Below, one piece after another: positions 27,441 to 37,487 of a stretch of 64,000 nt of DNA (positions are counted from its first letter, which is position 1; each line of letters starts with the position of its first letter). Location: the NCBI GenBank assembly GCA_030527205.1, contig JAUNBG010000013.1, forward strand, positions 1 to 64,000. The letters run 5' to 3'. The stretch is from Planctomycetia bacterium. GTDB lineage: Bacteria; Planctomycetota; Planctomycetia; Pirellulales; Thermoguttaceae. Both the position numbers and the translations under genes were made by a program. The notes under the pieces were generated by a model. That model did not search any database, was not told where the DNA came from, and was given only the letters and a program-made list of their open reading frames with translations.

Positions 27441-28814
27441 ATGAAGAAGTTCTTGTTTCGAACTCAGTTGACTTTGTTGGTTGTCTTGAGCGTTTTAACA
27501 AACTATTCCAGCTTGATTCGAGCTCAGGAAAATATGGCTTTAACGCTTGAAAATCGCGATATCGAACGATTTCATCAACAGTCAGAGCGAATGGCTCAAG
27601 GCAATGTCGATCTTCTTATGATCGGCGATTCGATTACGCATGGCTGGGAAGGGGCCGGCAAAGATGTCTGGAATAAATATTATGGCAATCGAAACGCGAT
27701 GAATTTTGGCATCAGCGGCGATCGAACCGGTCATGTTCTTTGGCGTTTGGCCAATTCTCCTCTCGACAAGATATCGCCGAAAATGGCTGTTGTTATGATC
27801 GGAACCAATAATATAGGTCACGGATCCAGTAACGCGTCTCAAACGGTTCAGGGAATTCAAAAAATTATCGATGTTCTGAAAGAAAAATATCCAGCGATGA
27901 AAATTCTGCTTTTGGAAGTTTTTCCGCGAGATAACAAACCGGAAGGCAAATTTCGTCAACAAGTCAACGAAATCAATGCTGGTCTCGGCAAAATTTATGC
28001 CAATAAAGCCGTTGAAAATGTCCAACTCTATAGCTTGGCCGATCTCTTTCTTACAGAAGACGGGACGCTTCCTCCGGAACTTATGCCCGACTTTCTTCAT
28101 CCCAATGCGGCAGGTTACGAAATTTGGGCAAAAGCTGTTGAGCCAATGATCGCAGAAGGATTAGGCGAAGAACCCAATGAATGCAAAGCGATTCCTCGAA
28201 ACGACGATTGGTGGCAAAACCGATTCAAGGAAAAGAACGAAATTCTTAAAAATGGAAATATCGATCTGCTCATGATTGGCGATTCCATTACGCATGGTTG
28301 GGAAGGCGCAGGAAAAGACGTTTGGAATAAATATTATGGCGATAAAAAGGCTGTCAATCTCGGCATTGGCGGCGATCAGACGCATCATGTCATTTGGCGA
28401 CTTGAGAATTATGATTTTAGCAATGTTAATCCTAAACTGGCGGTTCTTTTGATTGGGGTTAATAATGTTGCCAGCGGTTCGACCGGGAATAATACAGCGT
28501 ATGGGAATCGAAAGATTGTTGAAATTCTGCATGAAAAGTTTCCGGAATTGAAGATTATTGTTTTGAATGTTTTTCCTTGGGGAAATAAAGATGAACTTGC
28601 CAAACATGAAAAGGTTGCCGGAGTTAATGAACTTTTGCCTTATTATGTTCGAGACCTTGATTATGTAACGCTTGTTAATATTAATGACATATTTCTAAAT
28701 GAAAATGGCGAACTTCCAGCAGACATTATGCCCGATTTTCTTCATCCCAACGCAGTTGGTTATGAAAAATGGGGAGCCGCTTTGGATCAGATGATAACCG
28801 AAAAGCTTCAATAG
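27441..28814 (+). CDS. Secreted esterase with two tandem SGNH/GDSL domains
   Basis: A 457-residue exported protein (signal peptide about 1-29). Two copies of a PAF-acetylhydrolase-like SGNH domain follow. Domain 1 has GDSITHGW with the catalytic serine at 64, then GISGD, GTNN and DFLHPNAAGY. Domain 2 has GDSITHGW with the serine at 282, then GIGGD, GVNN and DFLHPNAVGY. All four SGNH blocks are intact in both copies, so both should be active. Likely substrates are acetyl groups on polysaccharides, by analogy with related enzymes next to glycoside hydrolases. CAGGAGA lies eight bases before the ATG. A family A repeat begins 14 bases after the stop. Confidence 0.88.
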   Translation: MKKFLFRTQLTLLVVLSVLTNYSSLIRAQENMALTLENRDIERFHQQSERMAQGNVDLLMIGDSITHGWEGAGKDVWNKYYGNRNAMNFGISGDRTGHVLWRLANSPLDKISPKMAVVMIGTNNIGHGSSNASQTVQGIQKIIDVLKEKYPAMKILLLEVFPRDNKPEGKFRQQVNEINAGLGKIYANKAVENVQLYSLADLFLTEDGTLPPELMPDFLHPNAAGYEIWAKAVEPMIAEGLGEEPNECKAIPRNDDWWQNRFKEKNEILKNGNIDLLMIGDSITHGWEGAGKDVWNKYYGDKKAVNLGIGGDQTHHVIWRLENYDFSNVNPKLAVLLIGVNNVASGSTGNNTAYGNRKIVEILHEKFPELKIIVLNVFPWGNKDELAKHEKVAGVNELLPYYVRDLDYVTLVNINDIFLNENGELPADIMPDFLHPNAVGYEKWGAALDQMITEKLQ

Positions 28815-28827
28815 TTTTTATTTTGTC

Positions 28828-28935
28828 AGGAAGTTCTAAAAACCAGCTTTTTCAACAAACGCGGTTTCGTATCAAGTCGTTAAAACTATTTTTTGCTGAC
28901 GAGATGTCCCCGCTCCAAGGGGTTTTTAGAACTTT
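28828..28935 (+). repeat. Family A MITE-like repeat, copy 3
   Basis: AGGAAGTTCTAAAAACC and GGGGTTTTTAGAACTT form the ends. The body has diverged (CGGTTTCGTATCAAGTCG). It follows the SGNH esterase gene directly and could act as a transcript end or stabiliser. Confidence 0.85.
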
Positions 28936-28963
28936 GTTGTCGTTTTTTCCCGAAGCGTTTTTG

Positions 28964-29068
28964 TATTGAATCCGGAATGGGCGACGGGTTTCGTTTTTCG
29001 TTTGTCGTTGCCGGGTTGAGGAAGTCAAGGTTTGGGATTTTTAACTGTCTTGAAAAGATTTGAATTTT
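28964..29068 (+). repeat. Family B element
   Basis: TGAATCCGGAATGGGCGACG, TTTGTCGTTGCCGGGTTG and AACTGTCTTGAAAAGATTTG are recognisable. It lies about 140 bases before the MgtC-DUF4010 start, on the same strand. Confidence 0.55.
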
Positions 29069-29210
29069 GTTGTTGCAACATTTATCTTGCATAACGATTT
29101 TTGATTTAAGGCGATTCCAAAATTTGTTGACGTTCATCGAAAAATGAGAAATCGTAATTTTAAAGGAACGAGATTTAAAGTTTGACGTTTCGGGAAATTT
29201 GAGGGGAAAA

Positions 29211-30629
29211 ATGAACGAATCGCTTCAATTAATGGACGCGAAAGAACTTTTGTTTCAGTTGGGGCTTTCGCTGATTTTGGGGCTTCTTGTCGGATTGCAG
29301 CGGGAACGTTCGAAAGAATATTTTGGTATTCGAACGTTTTCCTTAATTACAATTTTTGGAACGCTTAGCGCGTTTCTGGCAACTCAGTTTGGATTTTGGG
29401 TTTTGCCTGCCGGTTATCTTTGTTTGACTTTAACCGGCATTTCTGCCTTTGTTTTTCCTGTAATCATCAATAAAATAAAGGGAACCAATAAGGAAAATCA
29501 ATCCAATGATGTTTCGTATGGTTCTGATCTTATTCAAAATCGCAAATCGGATGCGGATAATTCTTCTCAACGAATTAATGAGTCAAACGGTCAACGGCAA
29601 GCCCAACCGTTTTTGAATCAGCAAAATAATTATGATTTTGGGACAACAACATTAATAACGTCGCTTGTTATGTATAGCGTCGGGGCAATGCTGGCCAATC
29701 CGGATTGGACGCTCCTGGCGCTGGAAGTTGGCGGCATAACAGCCATTTTGTTGCAATTTAAGCTCCAGCTTCATCAAATCGCGGAACGGTTGGGCGAAAA
29801 TGATATGAAAGCAATAATGCAATTTGTTATGCTTTCTTTTATTATTTTGCCTATTTTGCCTAACAAAGATTATGGACCGTTTCATTCCTTTAATCCATTC
29901 GAAACCTGGCTAATGGTTGTTTTGATCGTTGGAATGAGTTTGGGCGGTTATATTGTCTATAAATTTTTTGGAGAAAATGCAGGGATTCTTTTGGGAGGTT
30001 TTCTTGGCGGCGCCATTTCGAGTACAGCAACAACCATTTGTTATTCTAAAATGGCTCGCGACAAAACAACAACCGATCGAATAGCAGCAGTCGTTATTCT
30101 CATTTCGTCCGCGGTTCAACCTCTGCGTATTTTGATAATAGTTTCCGTTATATCGTCGGCTTTTTTAGCGACCTGTTTTCTTCCTCTTTTTTTATTTATG
30201 ATTGTCTCGTTTTTTCCGGTTTTGATTTTATGGTCAACTGTCCCGAAAAATCAATTTGTCATGCCGGAACAATCGAATCCGACTCAATGGAAATCCGCTC
30301 TGACATTTGGACTTTTGTATGCGATTGTTCTTTTTTTGATGAATGCCGCTAAAGCAGAAGCGCATAATACAGGTCTTTATTGCGTTTCCGGTATTTCCGG
30401 ATTGGTTGATATGAATGCCGTTGCGCTTTCAACTGCGCGACTTTCTCTCGATAATCTGGATATTTTGAAAAATGGCTGGCGATATCTTATTATCGGCGCA
30501 ATGGCCAACCTTTTTTTTAAATGGATTATTGTTCTGTTTATTGCAGGACGTTCTTTGGCCTTGACTCTTTTTTCTTTGTTGATTATACCAATGACGTTTG
30601 GAGGTTTTTTGTTGTTTTGGTTTAGTTAA
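29211..30629 (+). CDS. MgtC/SapB-DUF4010 membrane protein
   Basis: A 472-residue inner-membrane protein. The N-terminal third is the MgtC/SapB domain, with LSLILGLLVGLQRERSKEYF and RTFSLITIFGTL. A hydrophilic insert (about 105-145, Asn/Ser/Gln-rich) follows, and then the DUF4010 part with about eight helices, including GGFLGGAISSTATTICYSKMA. MgtC-type proteins are linked to magnesium homeostasis and acid tolerance; whether this one transports anything is unknown. The ATG at 29211 sits directly after TTGAGGGGAAAA. A TTG four codons earlier falls in the ribosome-binding site and was rejected. Confidence 0.82.
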   Translation: MNESLQLMDAKELLFQLGLSLILGLLVGLQRERSKEYFGIRTFSLITIFGTLSAFLATQFGFWVLPAGYLCLTLTGISAFVFPVIINKIKGTNKENQSNDVSYGSDLIQNRKSDADNSSQRINESNGQRQAQPFLNQQNNYDFGTTTLITSLVMYSVGAMLANPDWTLLALEVGGITAILLQFKLQLHQIAERLGENDMKAIMQFVMLSFIILPILPNKDYGPFHSFNPFETWLMVVLIVGMSLGGYIVYKFFGENAGILLGGFLGGAISSTATTICYSKMARDKTTTDRIAAVVILISSAVQPLRILIIVSVISSAFLATCFLPLFLFMIVSFFPVLILWSTVPKNQFVMPEQSNPTQWKSALTFGLLYAIVLFLMNAAKAEAHNTGLYCVSGISGLVDMNAVALSTARLSLDNLDILKNGWRYLIIGAMANLFFKWIIVLFIAGRSLALTLFSLLIIPMTFGGFLLFWFS

Positions 30630-30693
30630 ATATTGGGTTTGCTTTGAAATTCTGAAGAAGCGGCATTTTCGGAGAGAAAATGAGTAACATTTT

Positions 30694-30925
30694 GCGAGAT
30701 GAGCGAAAAAATCAGGAAAATCATTCTTTTTAATAACTGAAAAAAGTTTTTGACTCAAACTGTCTTTGACGATTTAATTTGTTTCTGGCAAAGACGAGAG
30801 AAAAAGACGCAAAAAAAGAATTGGGAACGTTTACATTTTGAGTCGTTAATATCAGGAAATACGAATTGATAGTTGAAATTGGCTTCTTTGCCCAAACAAT
30901 ACTCATTTCGCTAAAATATTATGAA
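30694..30925 (+). repeat. Family D dispersed repeat, copy 2
   Basis: It shares ordered blocks with 18585-18810: GCGAGATGAGCGAAAAAATC, GGAACGTTTACATTTTGAGT, GATAGTTGAAATTGGCTTC and GCTAAAATATTATGAA. It lies in the 476-base gap before the DUF2868-like gene. Confidence 0.7.
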
Positions 30926-30974
30926 AATATGTAAAGAACTTGAAAACAGCAACGAATTTGGCATTGTCATAATG

Positions 30975-31078
30975 ATATTGGAATTGATCGGGACGACCTT
31001 TTCGATTTCAATGATTTATCCGTCATTGTCGGGCTTGCGAAGATAAAGTTAAGACTTTTCAAAAGGTTTGAATATAAT
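30975..31078 (+). repeat. Family B element ending in TATAAT
   Basis: GATCGGGACGACCTTTTCGA, CGTCATTGTCGGGCTTGCGA and AAAGGTTTGAATATAAT are present. The TATAAT lies 28 bases before the ATG of the DUF2868-like gene, the spacing expected of a promoter with a short leader. Confidence 0.6.
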
Positions 31079-31105
31079 TGCTCAACTCATTAACGGGAGT
31101 TCAAA

Positions 31106-34100
31106 ATGAGAAAAAAAACAGCGTTCGCTGAAAACAATGTTTTTGATTGGCTGCCGATTCAGCTTTTGCGTTTGAATGAGCAAAACAGGGATATCAACGA
31201 TTTTGAAGCGCCTTTTATCGAAGCGGAAAAAGATGAATTGGGACATCTTATTCGCCCGGTTGATTATCTTTCGACTCGAGCGGAAATTCTTTTGCCAAAA
31301 TATCTTGGCATTTCGAAAAAAACGATTCGTAAAATTATGCTTTTAATGTTTTGCGGAAGTTGTTTTTTGACCATAATTCTTGGAATTGTCATTTATCCTT
31401 TAATGTGGGCGAATTCCATTTTAGAAAGTCGATTTGTTAATCTTGCGGGTCCTTTTGTCTATTTTTTAATTGGTCAACTCTTTTTTCTTGCTTTGTCGTT
31501 TCTATTTATTCTTTTGACCTTTATTTTTTCGTTTCTGGCTTGGTTAACGCCCGGACGGAGTTCGAGAAGAATATCCCGATTGGCCGATTTTTTTGTTTGG
31601 CTTTCTGGAATAACCGGTTCTTTTATGATTTCTGTAATGCGTTGGATTTCCATGAAATTTTCAAGACTTTGGAAACAGAAAGAAGTTGATCTTTTAAATG
31701 AAAAACGAGTCAATATTATTTCGGAGTTTTTTAATTATCTTTTTTTAAATCGACAATCGCTGTTGTTTTGGGGAAGTATGCTTTCTCATTTATTTTGGTT
31801 GACGATGTCGCTCTGCGTTTTGATTATTTTGATTATTAAAATGCAAGGAAATCTTTATGATTATTGTTGGAAAACCTCGCTTGGCAATAAGGATCAGATT
31901 CAATATTATACAAAAATACTCGGAACGCCTTTTGATTTTTTGGATGTTGTTCCTGACTCGGATGACGTCCTTTGGTTGATTAGCAACTCCGAAGTTTCCT
32001 TTACGAATAGGCCTCAAAAAACGATTGATCAATCGGATCAAGCGGCGAGAACAACTTGGTCTTATTTCCTTTTATTCATTGTTCTGAGTTATTGTATTAT
32101 TCCGCGTTTTGTTCTGACTTATTGTTATTGGATTTTGTTTCTGATATCATTAAGAAATTTTCGTCCCAATTTGAAAAGCGACTATTTTGTCAAACTGCTT
32201 GCGTTGGAAGAAGATTATTTGACGCAAACAGAATCTCAACAGATTTTTGATGACGAACAGATTGTTTCCAACGAAACGGTCAATTCAAATGTTAACGATT
32301 CGCTTTCCCAAACGACGTTTTATTCTGAAAAAGAGCTTGATAAAAATGCTTCAATAGAAAATAACAATATTGAAAATCAAAAGGGATTAGTTGAATCGGG
32401 AAAGATTTTTCCAGCAACAAGGCAATCGACTCCGATTTTCGTTGTTGAGGGGGCCTGGGGATTAATTGAAAATCAAACTTTGGATGAAAATAGAGTTTTT
32501 TTAGCTGGCGATCAAAAAGAAGCGATTTCCAATAGTTCATATAAAATCGATGAATTCAAGAATAATGATCTTTGTTCAATCAACTCGACAAACTTAGAAG
32601 AAACTGTTTCGTCTGGTTTTGGGGGACAAACAGCCGAAAATCGTTTTTATTCGTTGTCTCAAGATCAATCGGAATTCAAACAGAACGAAAATATATTGAT
32701 TTCTCATTCGGATACAGCGACTTTATCGAATAAAAATCAACAGCATTATATTCTCGTTTTGGGTTATGACGCAGAAATGCCAAACGATTTTTGGAACGAA
32801 TTATTGGGCGATTCCTCGAATTTGATCTGTTTTGGCAATATTGTCAAAAATGAATTTTCCAAGCGTTCTTTTTTCAAATGGTTTAATGAACATTCGTCGG
32901 AAGTTGAAAAATGTATTGTTTTAACAGATTACAGTTTGCCGCCGGCAAAACAGTTTATTCTATTTTTGCAAGACGATTTGTTAAAACATATGAAGCCGAT
33001 ATCCTTTTTTTTAATTTTATCTTGCGGAGAAAAACTTCGAAAAAAATTTCATAATGATATTTCCAGCATATCCGAGCGAACAAATGATTGGAAAAATATT
33101 GTTTTCGATCTGAACAAGAAGAATCAATCCCCCATACAAAGCGTCTATTTTGATCATGAACTGAATCTTTTAACGGCCAGAAATCATTTAAAACAGATAT
33201 TGGAGTCGAATAATTTTGAAAATGGATCTTTTCAGGAATTGATTCATCCGGATTATTCTTTTCTGAAAATGAATCAATCTTTTTCTCTCATTCTCGAAGA
33301 ATCGTCAGCCGTTTTTAAAAGCAGTCAACCGTTCAGCGAAGAAAACGAATGCGAGCGTCTCAAGATTTTTTACGAAAAACTCATTCGGATTTATCGAGAC
33401 GAAAACGAGTATTTGACCGCCAAAAGTCAACTTTTTTTTCAAGAAAAGTCCAAAGCGGAAGAGTCGTTTGTAACGAATGCTCAAAAGATATTGTCGAATT
33501 TGAGTTCGAATGTCGATCTTCAATATATAAAAGAAACGGTTCTTCCCGCCGCATCCGTTTTTGAAAAAACCAAAGCTCTTTGTTCGCATTTGAGTCCCAA
33601 ATGCGCTTTGGCAATGGCATCGGTTGGCGCTTCGATTCCCGTTGCAATAACGTTAGCGCCATTTGTTGCAGGAACAACGTCTCTTGTTGCGTTGACTGGG
33701 GCATTGAGTTCCCTTTTGCCATCGGTTGCTTTCTCAGGAGCAGCTGGAGCAGCGATTGGCGCAACGCTTCCTCAATCGTTTCATTTGTTTAAAAAGAAAT
33801 TAACAGAAAAAGTTAAACGCTTGAATCCATTTTCTTCAAAAGACTCTTCGACAGTCGAGCTTCCCAATCAGTCGATCGATACGAAGGCGGCAAAAACTCA
33901 AGAGGCTGATTCCGAAGGCAATTCTGTTTCGGACGAAATCTTGCAGGAAAATATTTTGAAGATCAATTCCTTTGTTTGTGCCGCAACAACCTGGGTTGTT
34001 GTTTTGGAACTTCAAGCGTATTCAGAAGACGTTATTGCAGAAAAGATTTCCGTTATTTTGCAACCGTTGGAATCGTCTTCTTTAGAATCGCTTTATGAAA

Positions 34101-34162
34101 TCGAAACCGTTCTTGACAATGTTAAAACCAACCTTATTGAAATCGGAAGGGAAAAGCAATGA
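31106..34162 (+). CDS. DUF2868-like membrane protein paired with GTPase
   Basis: A 1018-residue membrane protein. N-terminal helices lie at about 77-105, 115-150, 205-245 and 315-350. A long acidic Asn/Ser-rich stretch (about 370-540) and a soluble domain (about 545-800) follow. The C-terminus contains a Gly/Ala-rich hydrophobic stretch (about 835-895). The gene order, a large membrane protein overlapping a DUF3482-type GTPase, is that of DUF2868/DUF3482 pairs known from proteobacteria, although this protein is about twice as long. GGGAG lies seven bases before the ATG. Its stop overlaps the GTPase ATG by four bases, so the two are translationally coupled. Function is unknown. Confidence 0.7.
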   Translation: MRKKTAFAENNVFDWLPIQLLRLNEQNRDINDFEAPFIEAEKDELGHLIRPVDYLSTRAEILLPKYLGISKKTIRKIMLLMFCGSCFLTIILGIVIYPLMWANSILESRFVNLAGPFVYFLIGQLFFLALSFLFILLTFIFSFLAWLTPGRSSRRISRLADFFVWLSGITGSFMISVMRWISMKFSRLWKQKEVDLLNEKRVNIISEFFNYLFLNRQSLLFWGSMLSHLFWLTMSLCVLIILIIKMQGNLYDYCWKTSLGNKDQIQYYTKILGTPFDFLDVVPDSDDVLWLISNSEVSFTNRPQKTIDQSDQAARTTWSYFLLFIVLSYCIIPRFVLTYCYWILFLISLRNFRPNLKSDYFVKLLALEEDYLTQTESQQIFDDEQIVSNETVNSNVNDSLSQTTFYSEKELDKNASIENNNIENQKGLVESGKIFPATRQSTPIFVVEGAWGLIENQTLDENRVFLAGDQKEAISNSSYKIDEFKNNDLCSINSTNLEETVSSGFGGQTAENRFYSLSQDQSEFKQNENILISHSDTATLSNKNQQHYILVLGYDAEMPNDFWNELLGDSSNLICFGNIVKNEFSKRSFFKWFNEHSSEVEKCIVLTDYSLPPAKQFILFLQDDLLKHMKPISFFLILSCGEKLRKKFHNDISSISERTNDWKNIVFDLNKKNQSPIQSVYFDHELNLLTARNHLKQILESNNFENGSFQELIHPDYSFLKMNQSFSLILEESSAVFKSSQPFSEENECERLKIFYEKLIRIYRDENEYLTAKSQLFFQEKSKAEESFVTNAQKILSNLSSNVDLQYIKETVLPAASVFEKTKALCSHLSPKCALAMASVGASIPVAITLAPFVAGTTSLVALTGALSSLLPSVAFSGAAGAAIGATLPQSFHLFKKKLTEKVKRLNPFSSKDSSTVELPNQSIDTKAAKTQEADSEGNSVSDEILQENILKINSFVCAATTWVVVLELQAYSEDVIAEKISVILQPLESSSLESLYEIETVLDNVKTNLIEIGREKQ

Positions 34163-35676
34163 AAATAACAAGCGATGAATTGCGAAATCTCAAGCCGATC
34201 ATTATTTCCGTAATAGGCCCAACTAATGAGGGAAAAACGTCCGTATTGCGAACATTAACCGGCGATCCCAATTTTGGCGAAATTAACGCTTATACAGGAA
34301 CGACGATTCGCGCCGAAATTCAAAAGGTTTTTTATAAAAGAATAGTTGAACTGCTTCAATTAATTGATACGCCCGGTTTTCAAATGTCTGGAAAGATTTT
34401 GGAACGAATTTGGGCACACAAAAAAACGAACGAAGAAAGTCTCCATTTTAATCTCAATGACATTTTAGAGGCGATTCCTTTTAAAGAAGAAGATTTTCTT
34501 CATGATTATCGCGCATGGAAAGAGATTGCCCGATCCGATTTGATCATTTTTGTTGTCAATGTTGCCGAGTCGCCGGATCAGTCGTTGATTCGAGATTCCT
34601 TAATTCTTTTAAAACATTCAGCAAAGCCTGTCATTGCTGTTTTTAATAATGTTCATAAACAGAATGTCATTGCATTAGATCAAAAGGAAATAGATAATAA
34701 TCTTTTGTTATGGCGAAAACGGCTTCAAAATGACGGCTTTCATTTGTCACAGATTTATGATGCTCATCAACGGGATTTTCAGAACGAGTTTGAACTGTTT
34801 GAGAAAATTGCCGTTTATTTGAATGATCCGTTGCAAATCAAAGTTTTGAAACTCGAAATGCAAGAACGAAAAAATCGGGAATTTCGACGTCTTGATCTTT
34901 CGCGCAAAGCCATTGCGGAACTTTTGGTTGATGTCGCTTGTTATCAGGAATGCGAAGTCAATATTGATAAAGATCGGCTTCGCGTTTCCATGGAAGAATT
35001 AGAGGAAAAACTCAAAAAGAATATTTTAATTCGAGAGCATAAATCTCATCAATCTCTTTTAGATATTTGGGATTTTCGGCTTGGAATCCTTAATCGTCAA
35101 ATGTTAACCTTAAAAGATGAGCAAGCGGAGTTGAATCATCTTTTTGGCGAAAAAGTTCGCGATCATTTCAAGTTGGGAAGCAGTATCGGGGCGGGAATTG
35201 GCGCAACAATCGGATTGACTCTTGATATAGCATTAGCCGGACTTTCCTTGGGAACCGGAACGCTTATTGGCGGGGCATTAGGCGGAATGTTGGGAGGAAG
35301 CGTCGCCGGGTTTTATAATATAAAATATGACAAAAAAGATAAAAAAATCTTTATTCAACCGGAAAAAGAATTAATAACCATTCTTCTTTCCCGTTCGGTC
35401 GATCTTGTTCAAAAACTGCAATCGCGCGGAAAAGCTTTGGAAGACGGCGTTCAGATTTTGGTTTCGGCGGATCCTGAAATTATTTCGGCTCCTGATCTTT
35501 ATGATTATATTAAGAAGAACAGTTCGTTTCATTCTCTGAGTCATATTGAGACGGTTTATTCGTCAAAAAAATTGCTTGATTTTACAAAAGAGAACGTTAA
35601 TCGAGAAGAAGTCATTGAAACAATCGTTGAACATTTGCGGTCAATTCTTCCCAATCCAGAAATCATTTTTGAGTAA
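34159..35676 (+). CDS. DUF3482-like membrane-associated GTPase
   Basis: A 505-residue P-loop GTPase. G1 is GPTNEGKT at 20-27, a possible G2 threonine is in TGTT at 46-49, and G3 is DTPGF at 70-74. At the G4 position NNVH stands where NKxD is expected, so guanine specificity may be relaxed. Residues 285-320 form a coiled coil. GSSIGAGIGATIGLTLD through GGALGGMLGGSVAG (about 345-395) is a Gly-rich hydrophobic hairpin that probably enters the membrane. The layout matches the DUF3482 / YfjP-like group. It overlaps the DUF2868-like gene by ATGA, so the products probably form a complex. Confidence 0.75.
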   Translation: MKITSDELRNLKPIIISVIGPTNEGKTSVLRTLTGDPNFGEINAYTGTTIRAEIQKVFYKRIVELLQLIDTPGFQMSGKILERIWAHKKTNEESLHFNLNDILEAIPFKEEDFLHDYRAWKEIARSDLIIFVVNVAESPDQSLIRDSLILLKHSAKPVIAVFNNVHKQNVIALDQKEIDNNLLLWRKRLQNDGFHLSQIYDAHQRDFQNEFELFEKIAVYLNDPLQIKVLKLEMQERKNREFRRLDLSRKAIAELLVDVACYQECEVNIDKDRLRVSMEELEEKLKKNILIREHKSHQSLLDIWDFRLGILNRQMLTLKDEQAELNHLFGEKVRDHFKLGSSIGAGIGATIGLTLDIALAGLSLGTGTLIGGALGGMLGGSVAGFYNIKYDKKDKKIFIQPEKELITILLSRSVDLVQKLQSRGKALEDGVQILVSADPEIISAPDLYDYIKKNSSFHSLSHIETVYSSKKLLDFTKENVNREEVIETIVEHLRSILPNPEIIFE

Positions 35677-35734
35677 AATTCTCCTGTTATCTTCTTTGTT
35701 TTTCAAAAGAAGCTATTTATTTAACTCAGACAGC

Positions 35735-35825
35735 ATTCCGGCGCCGGAATGAGCAACAGGGCTCGCCGTTTTGTAATGCGAAATCAATTCGGGTTTTTTA
35801 ATCGTTTTGAGTTTGCCGTTTGAAT
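35735..35825 (+). repeat. Family B element
   Basis: GCCGGAATGAGCAACAGGGC, CGCCGTTTTGTAATGCGAAA and TTTTTTAATCGTTTTGAG match the family. It is oriented toward enolase. Confidence 0.5.
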
Positions 35826-35830
35826 TATTT

Positions 35831-35945
35831 AAAGGAAGTTCTAAAAGTCCATTCGGAGCGCGGACGTCTTGTCCGCAAGAACTGGTTTTAATTGCTTTAT
35901 CCGAAATGCGTTTATTGAAAAATCTGGGATTTTAGAACTTCCTTT
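35831..35945 (-). repeat. Family A MITE-like repeat, copy 4 (reversed)
   Basis: It begins AAAGGAAGTTCTAAAAG, has CGGACGTCTTGTCCG inside, and ends GGGATTTTAGAACTTCCTTT. The body is the reverse complement of the other A1 copies. The terminal repeats extend to TTTAAAGG / CCTTTAA here. It lies 73 bases before the enolase ATG. Confidence 0.88.
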
Positions 35946-36017
35946 AAGAGCGTTTTTCTTTCTTAACGGAATGAGCTTATATTTGAAACTTTGAAATTAG
36001 CTAAAATCAGGCAAAAA

Positions 36018-37319
36018 ATGGAAAATAAAATAAAAGATTTACAGGCTCGAGAAATCCTGGACAGTCGCGGCAATCCAACGATTGAGGTTGAAGTTCAATT
36101 GGATAATGGAATCCGAGCGACCGCGTCTGTCCCAAGCGGAGCGAGTACAGGAAAATATGAAGCTTGCGAACTTCGAGATGTCGATTCCAAAAAATTCGGC
36201 GGCAAAGGAGTTTCGCAGGCCGTTGCCAATGTCAACGATCTTTTGGCGGACGAACTTTATGATTGGAATGTTTTCGATCAAATGGGACTGGATCGTTTAA
36301 TGATCGAATTGGACGGAACGGAAGAAAAAGAACGATTGGGAGCCAATGCAATTTTGGCAACTTCAATTGCTATATCCAAAGCGGCGGCTCAAGCAAGCGG
36401 ATTTCCTTTATATCGATATTGGGGCGGCGTCTGCGCTCGAATTTTGCCTGTTCCGATGATGAACGTTCTTAATGGCGGCGCTCATGCCGATAACGATCTT
36501 GACGTTCAAGAGTTCATGATTATGCCGATTGGTTTCAATCATTTTTCCGACGCTCTTCGCGCGGGAAGCGAGATTTTTTATTCCTTAAAAAAACTGTTAA
36601 AAAAACGGGGTTATTCAATAAATGTCGGCGACGAAGGCGGTTTTGCTCCAACGTTGAAAAATAATGAAGAAGCCCTTGTTTTATTGTCGGAAGCTGTTGA
36701 TCAAACGAGTTATGCTTTAGGAAAAGATATTTTCTTTGCTTTGGATGTTGCCAGTTCGGAATTGTTTCAGAACGGCGTTTATCTTTTCGAAAATCAGACA
36801 TTAACGGCGCAACAAATGGTTGAAACGTTAGCTCAATGGGTTCAAAAATATCCGATTATTTCCATTGAAGACGGTTGCGCTGAGGATGATTGGGAAGGCT
36901 GGAAACTTTTAACAGAAACGCTTGGAAATCGAATTCAACTGGTTGGCGATGATCTTTTCGTTACGAATGTCGATCGGATTCAACAAGGAATTGATCAAGG
37001 AATAGCCAATGGCGTTTTGATTAAAGTTAATCAAATTGGGACTGTAACGGAAACCATAGAAGCGATAACATTAGCGCAACGAAATGGTTATTCGACCATT
37101 GTCAGTCATCGAAGCGGCGAAACGGAAGACGTTTATATTGCTGATTTGGCTGTCGGTTTGAATACAGGACAAATTAAAACCGGTTCGTTGAGTCGAAGCG
37201 AACGAACGGCGAAATATAATCAATTGTTGCGAATCGAAGAGCAATTGGGCGAAAATGCTGTTTATGGCGGTTCAATTTTTGATTGGAACGATAACGAAAC
37301 AAGTCAGGCAGGGCAATAG
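36018..37319 (+). CDS. eno: Enolase
   Basis: A 433-residue glycolytic enzyme that converts 2-phosphoglycerate to phosphoenolpyruvate. Family blocks are complete: [17 protein letters not shown] near the start, [19 protein letters not shown] with the catalytic glutamate, the metal ligands in [13 protein letters not shown] and VGDDLFVTN, the catalytic lysine in IKVNQIGT, and SHRSGETED. Length equals that of E. coli enolase plus one. The ATG at 36018 (MENKIKDLQ) was chosen over an in-frame TTG at 35991 because the family begins here. It is a single gene. Confidence 0.96.
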   Translation: MENKIKDLQAREILDSRGNPTIEVEVQLDNGIRATASVPSGASTGKYEACELRDVDSKKFGGKGVSQAVANVNDLLADELYDWNVFDQMGLDRLMIELDGTEEKERLGANAILATSIAISKAAAQASGFPLYRYWGGVCARILPVPMMNVLNGGAHADNDLDVQEFMIMPIGFNHFSDALRAGSEIFYSLKKLLKKRGYSINVGDEGGFAPTLKNNEEALVLLSEAVDQTSYALGKDIFFALDVASSELFQNGVYLFENQTLTAQQMVETLAQWVQKYPIISIEDGCAEDDWEGWKLLTETLGNRIQLVGDDLFVTNVDRIQQGIDQGIANGVLIKVNQIGTVTETIEAITLAQRNGYSTIVSHRSGETEDVYIADLAVGLNTGQIKTGSLSRSERTAKYNQLLRIEEQLGENAVYGGSIFDWNDNETSQAGQ

Positions 37320-37462
37320 GTTTTTGCGTTTATGAATCCGCGCGACCTAATTGAGTTTGCGAACCTTCTGATCCAGAATTTTCGACAGATTTGCGTCAAA
37401 ACGAATTGATCAGTTATTTAGAGGTTTTTCTTGAGTTTTTCCGAAATGCGGCGATTTATGTA

Positions 37463-37487
37463 GACGCAGAACCTAAGGTTATGCGTC
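37463..37487. other. Hairpin downstream of enolase
   Basis: GACGCA-AACC and GGTT-TGCGTC pair with one mismatch around TAA, 144 bases past the enolase stop. A GC-rich stretch follows, but there is no T-run. It may be a relic of a repeat. The rest of the 507-base gap (37320-37826) holds a family B copy and no gene. Confidence 0.35.
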
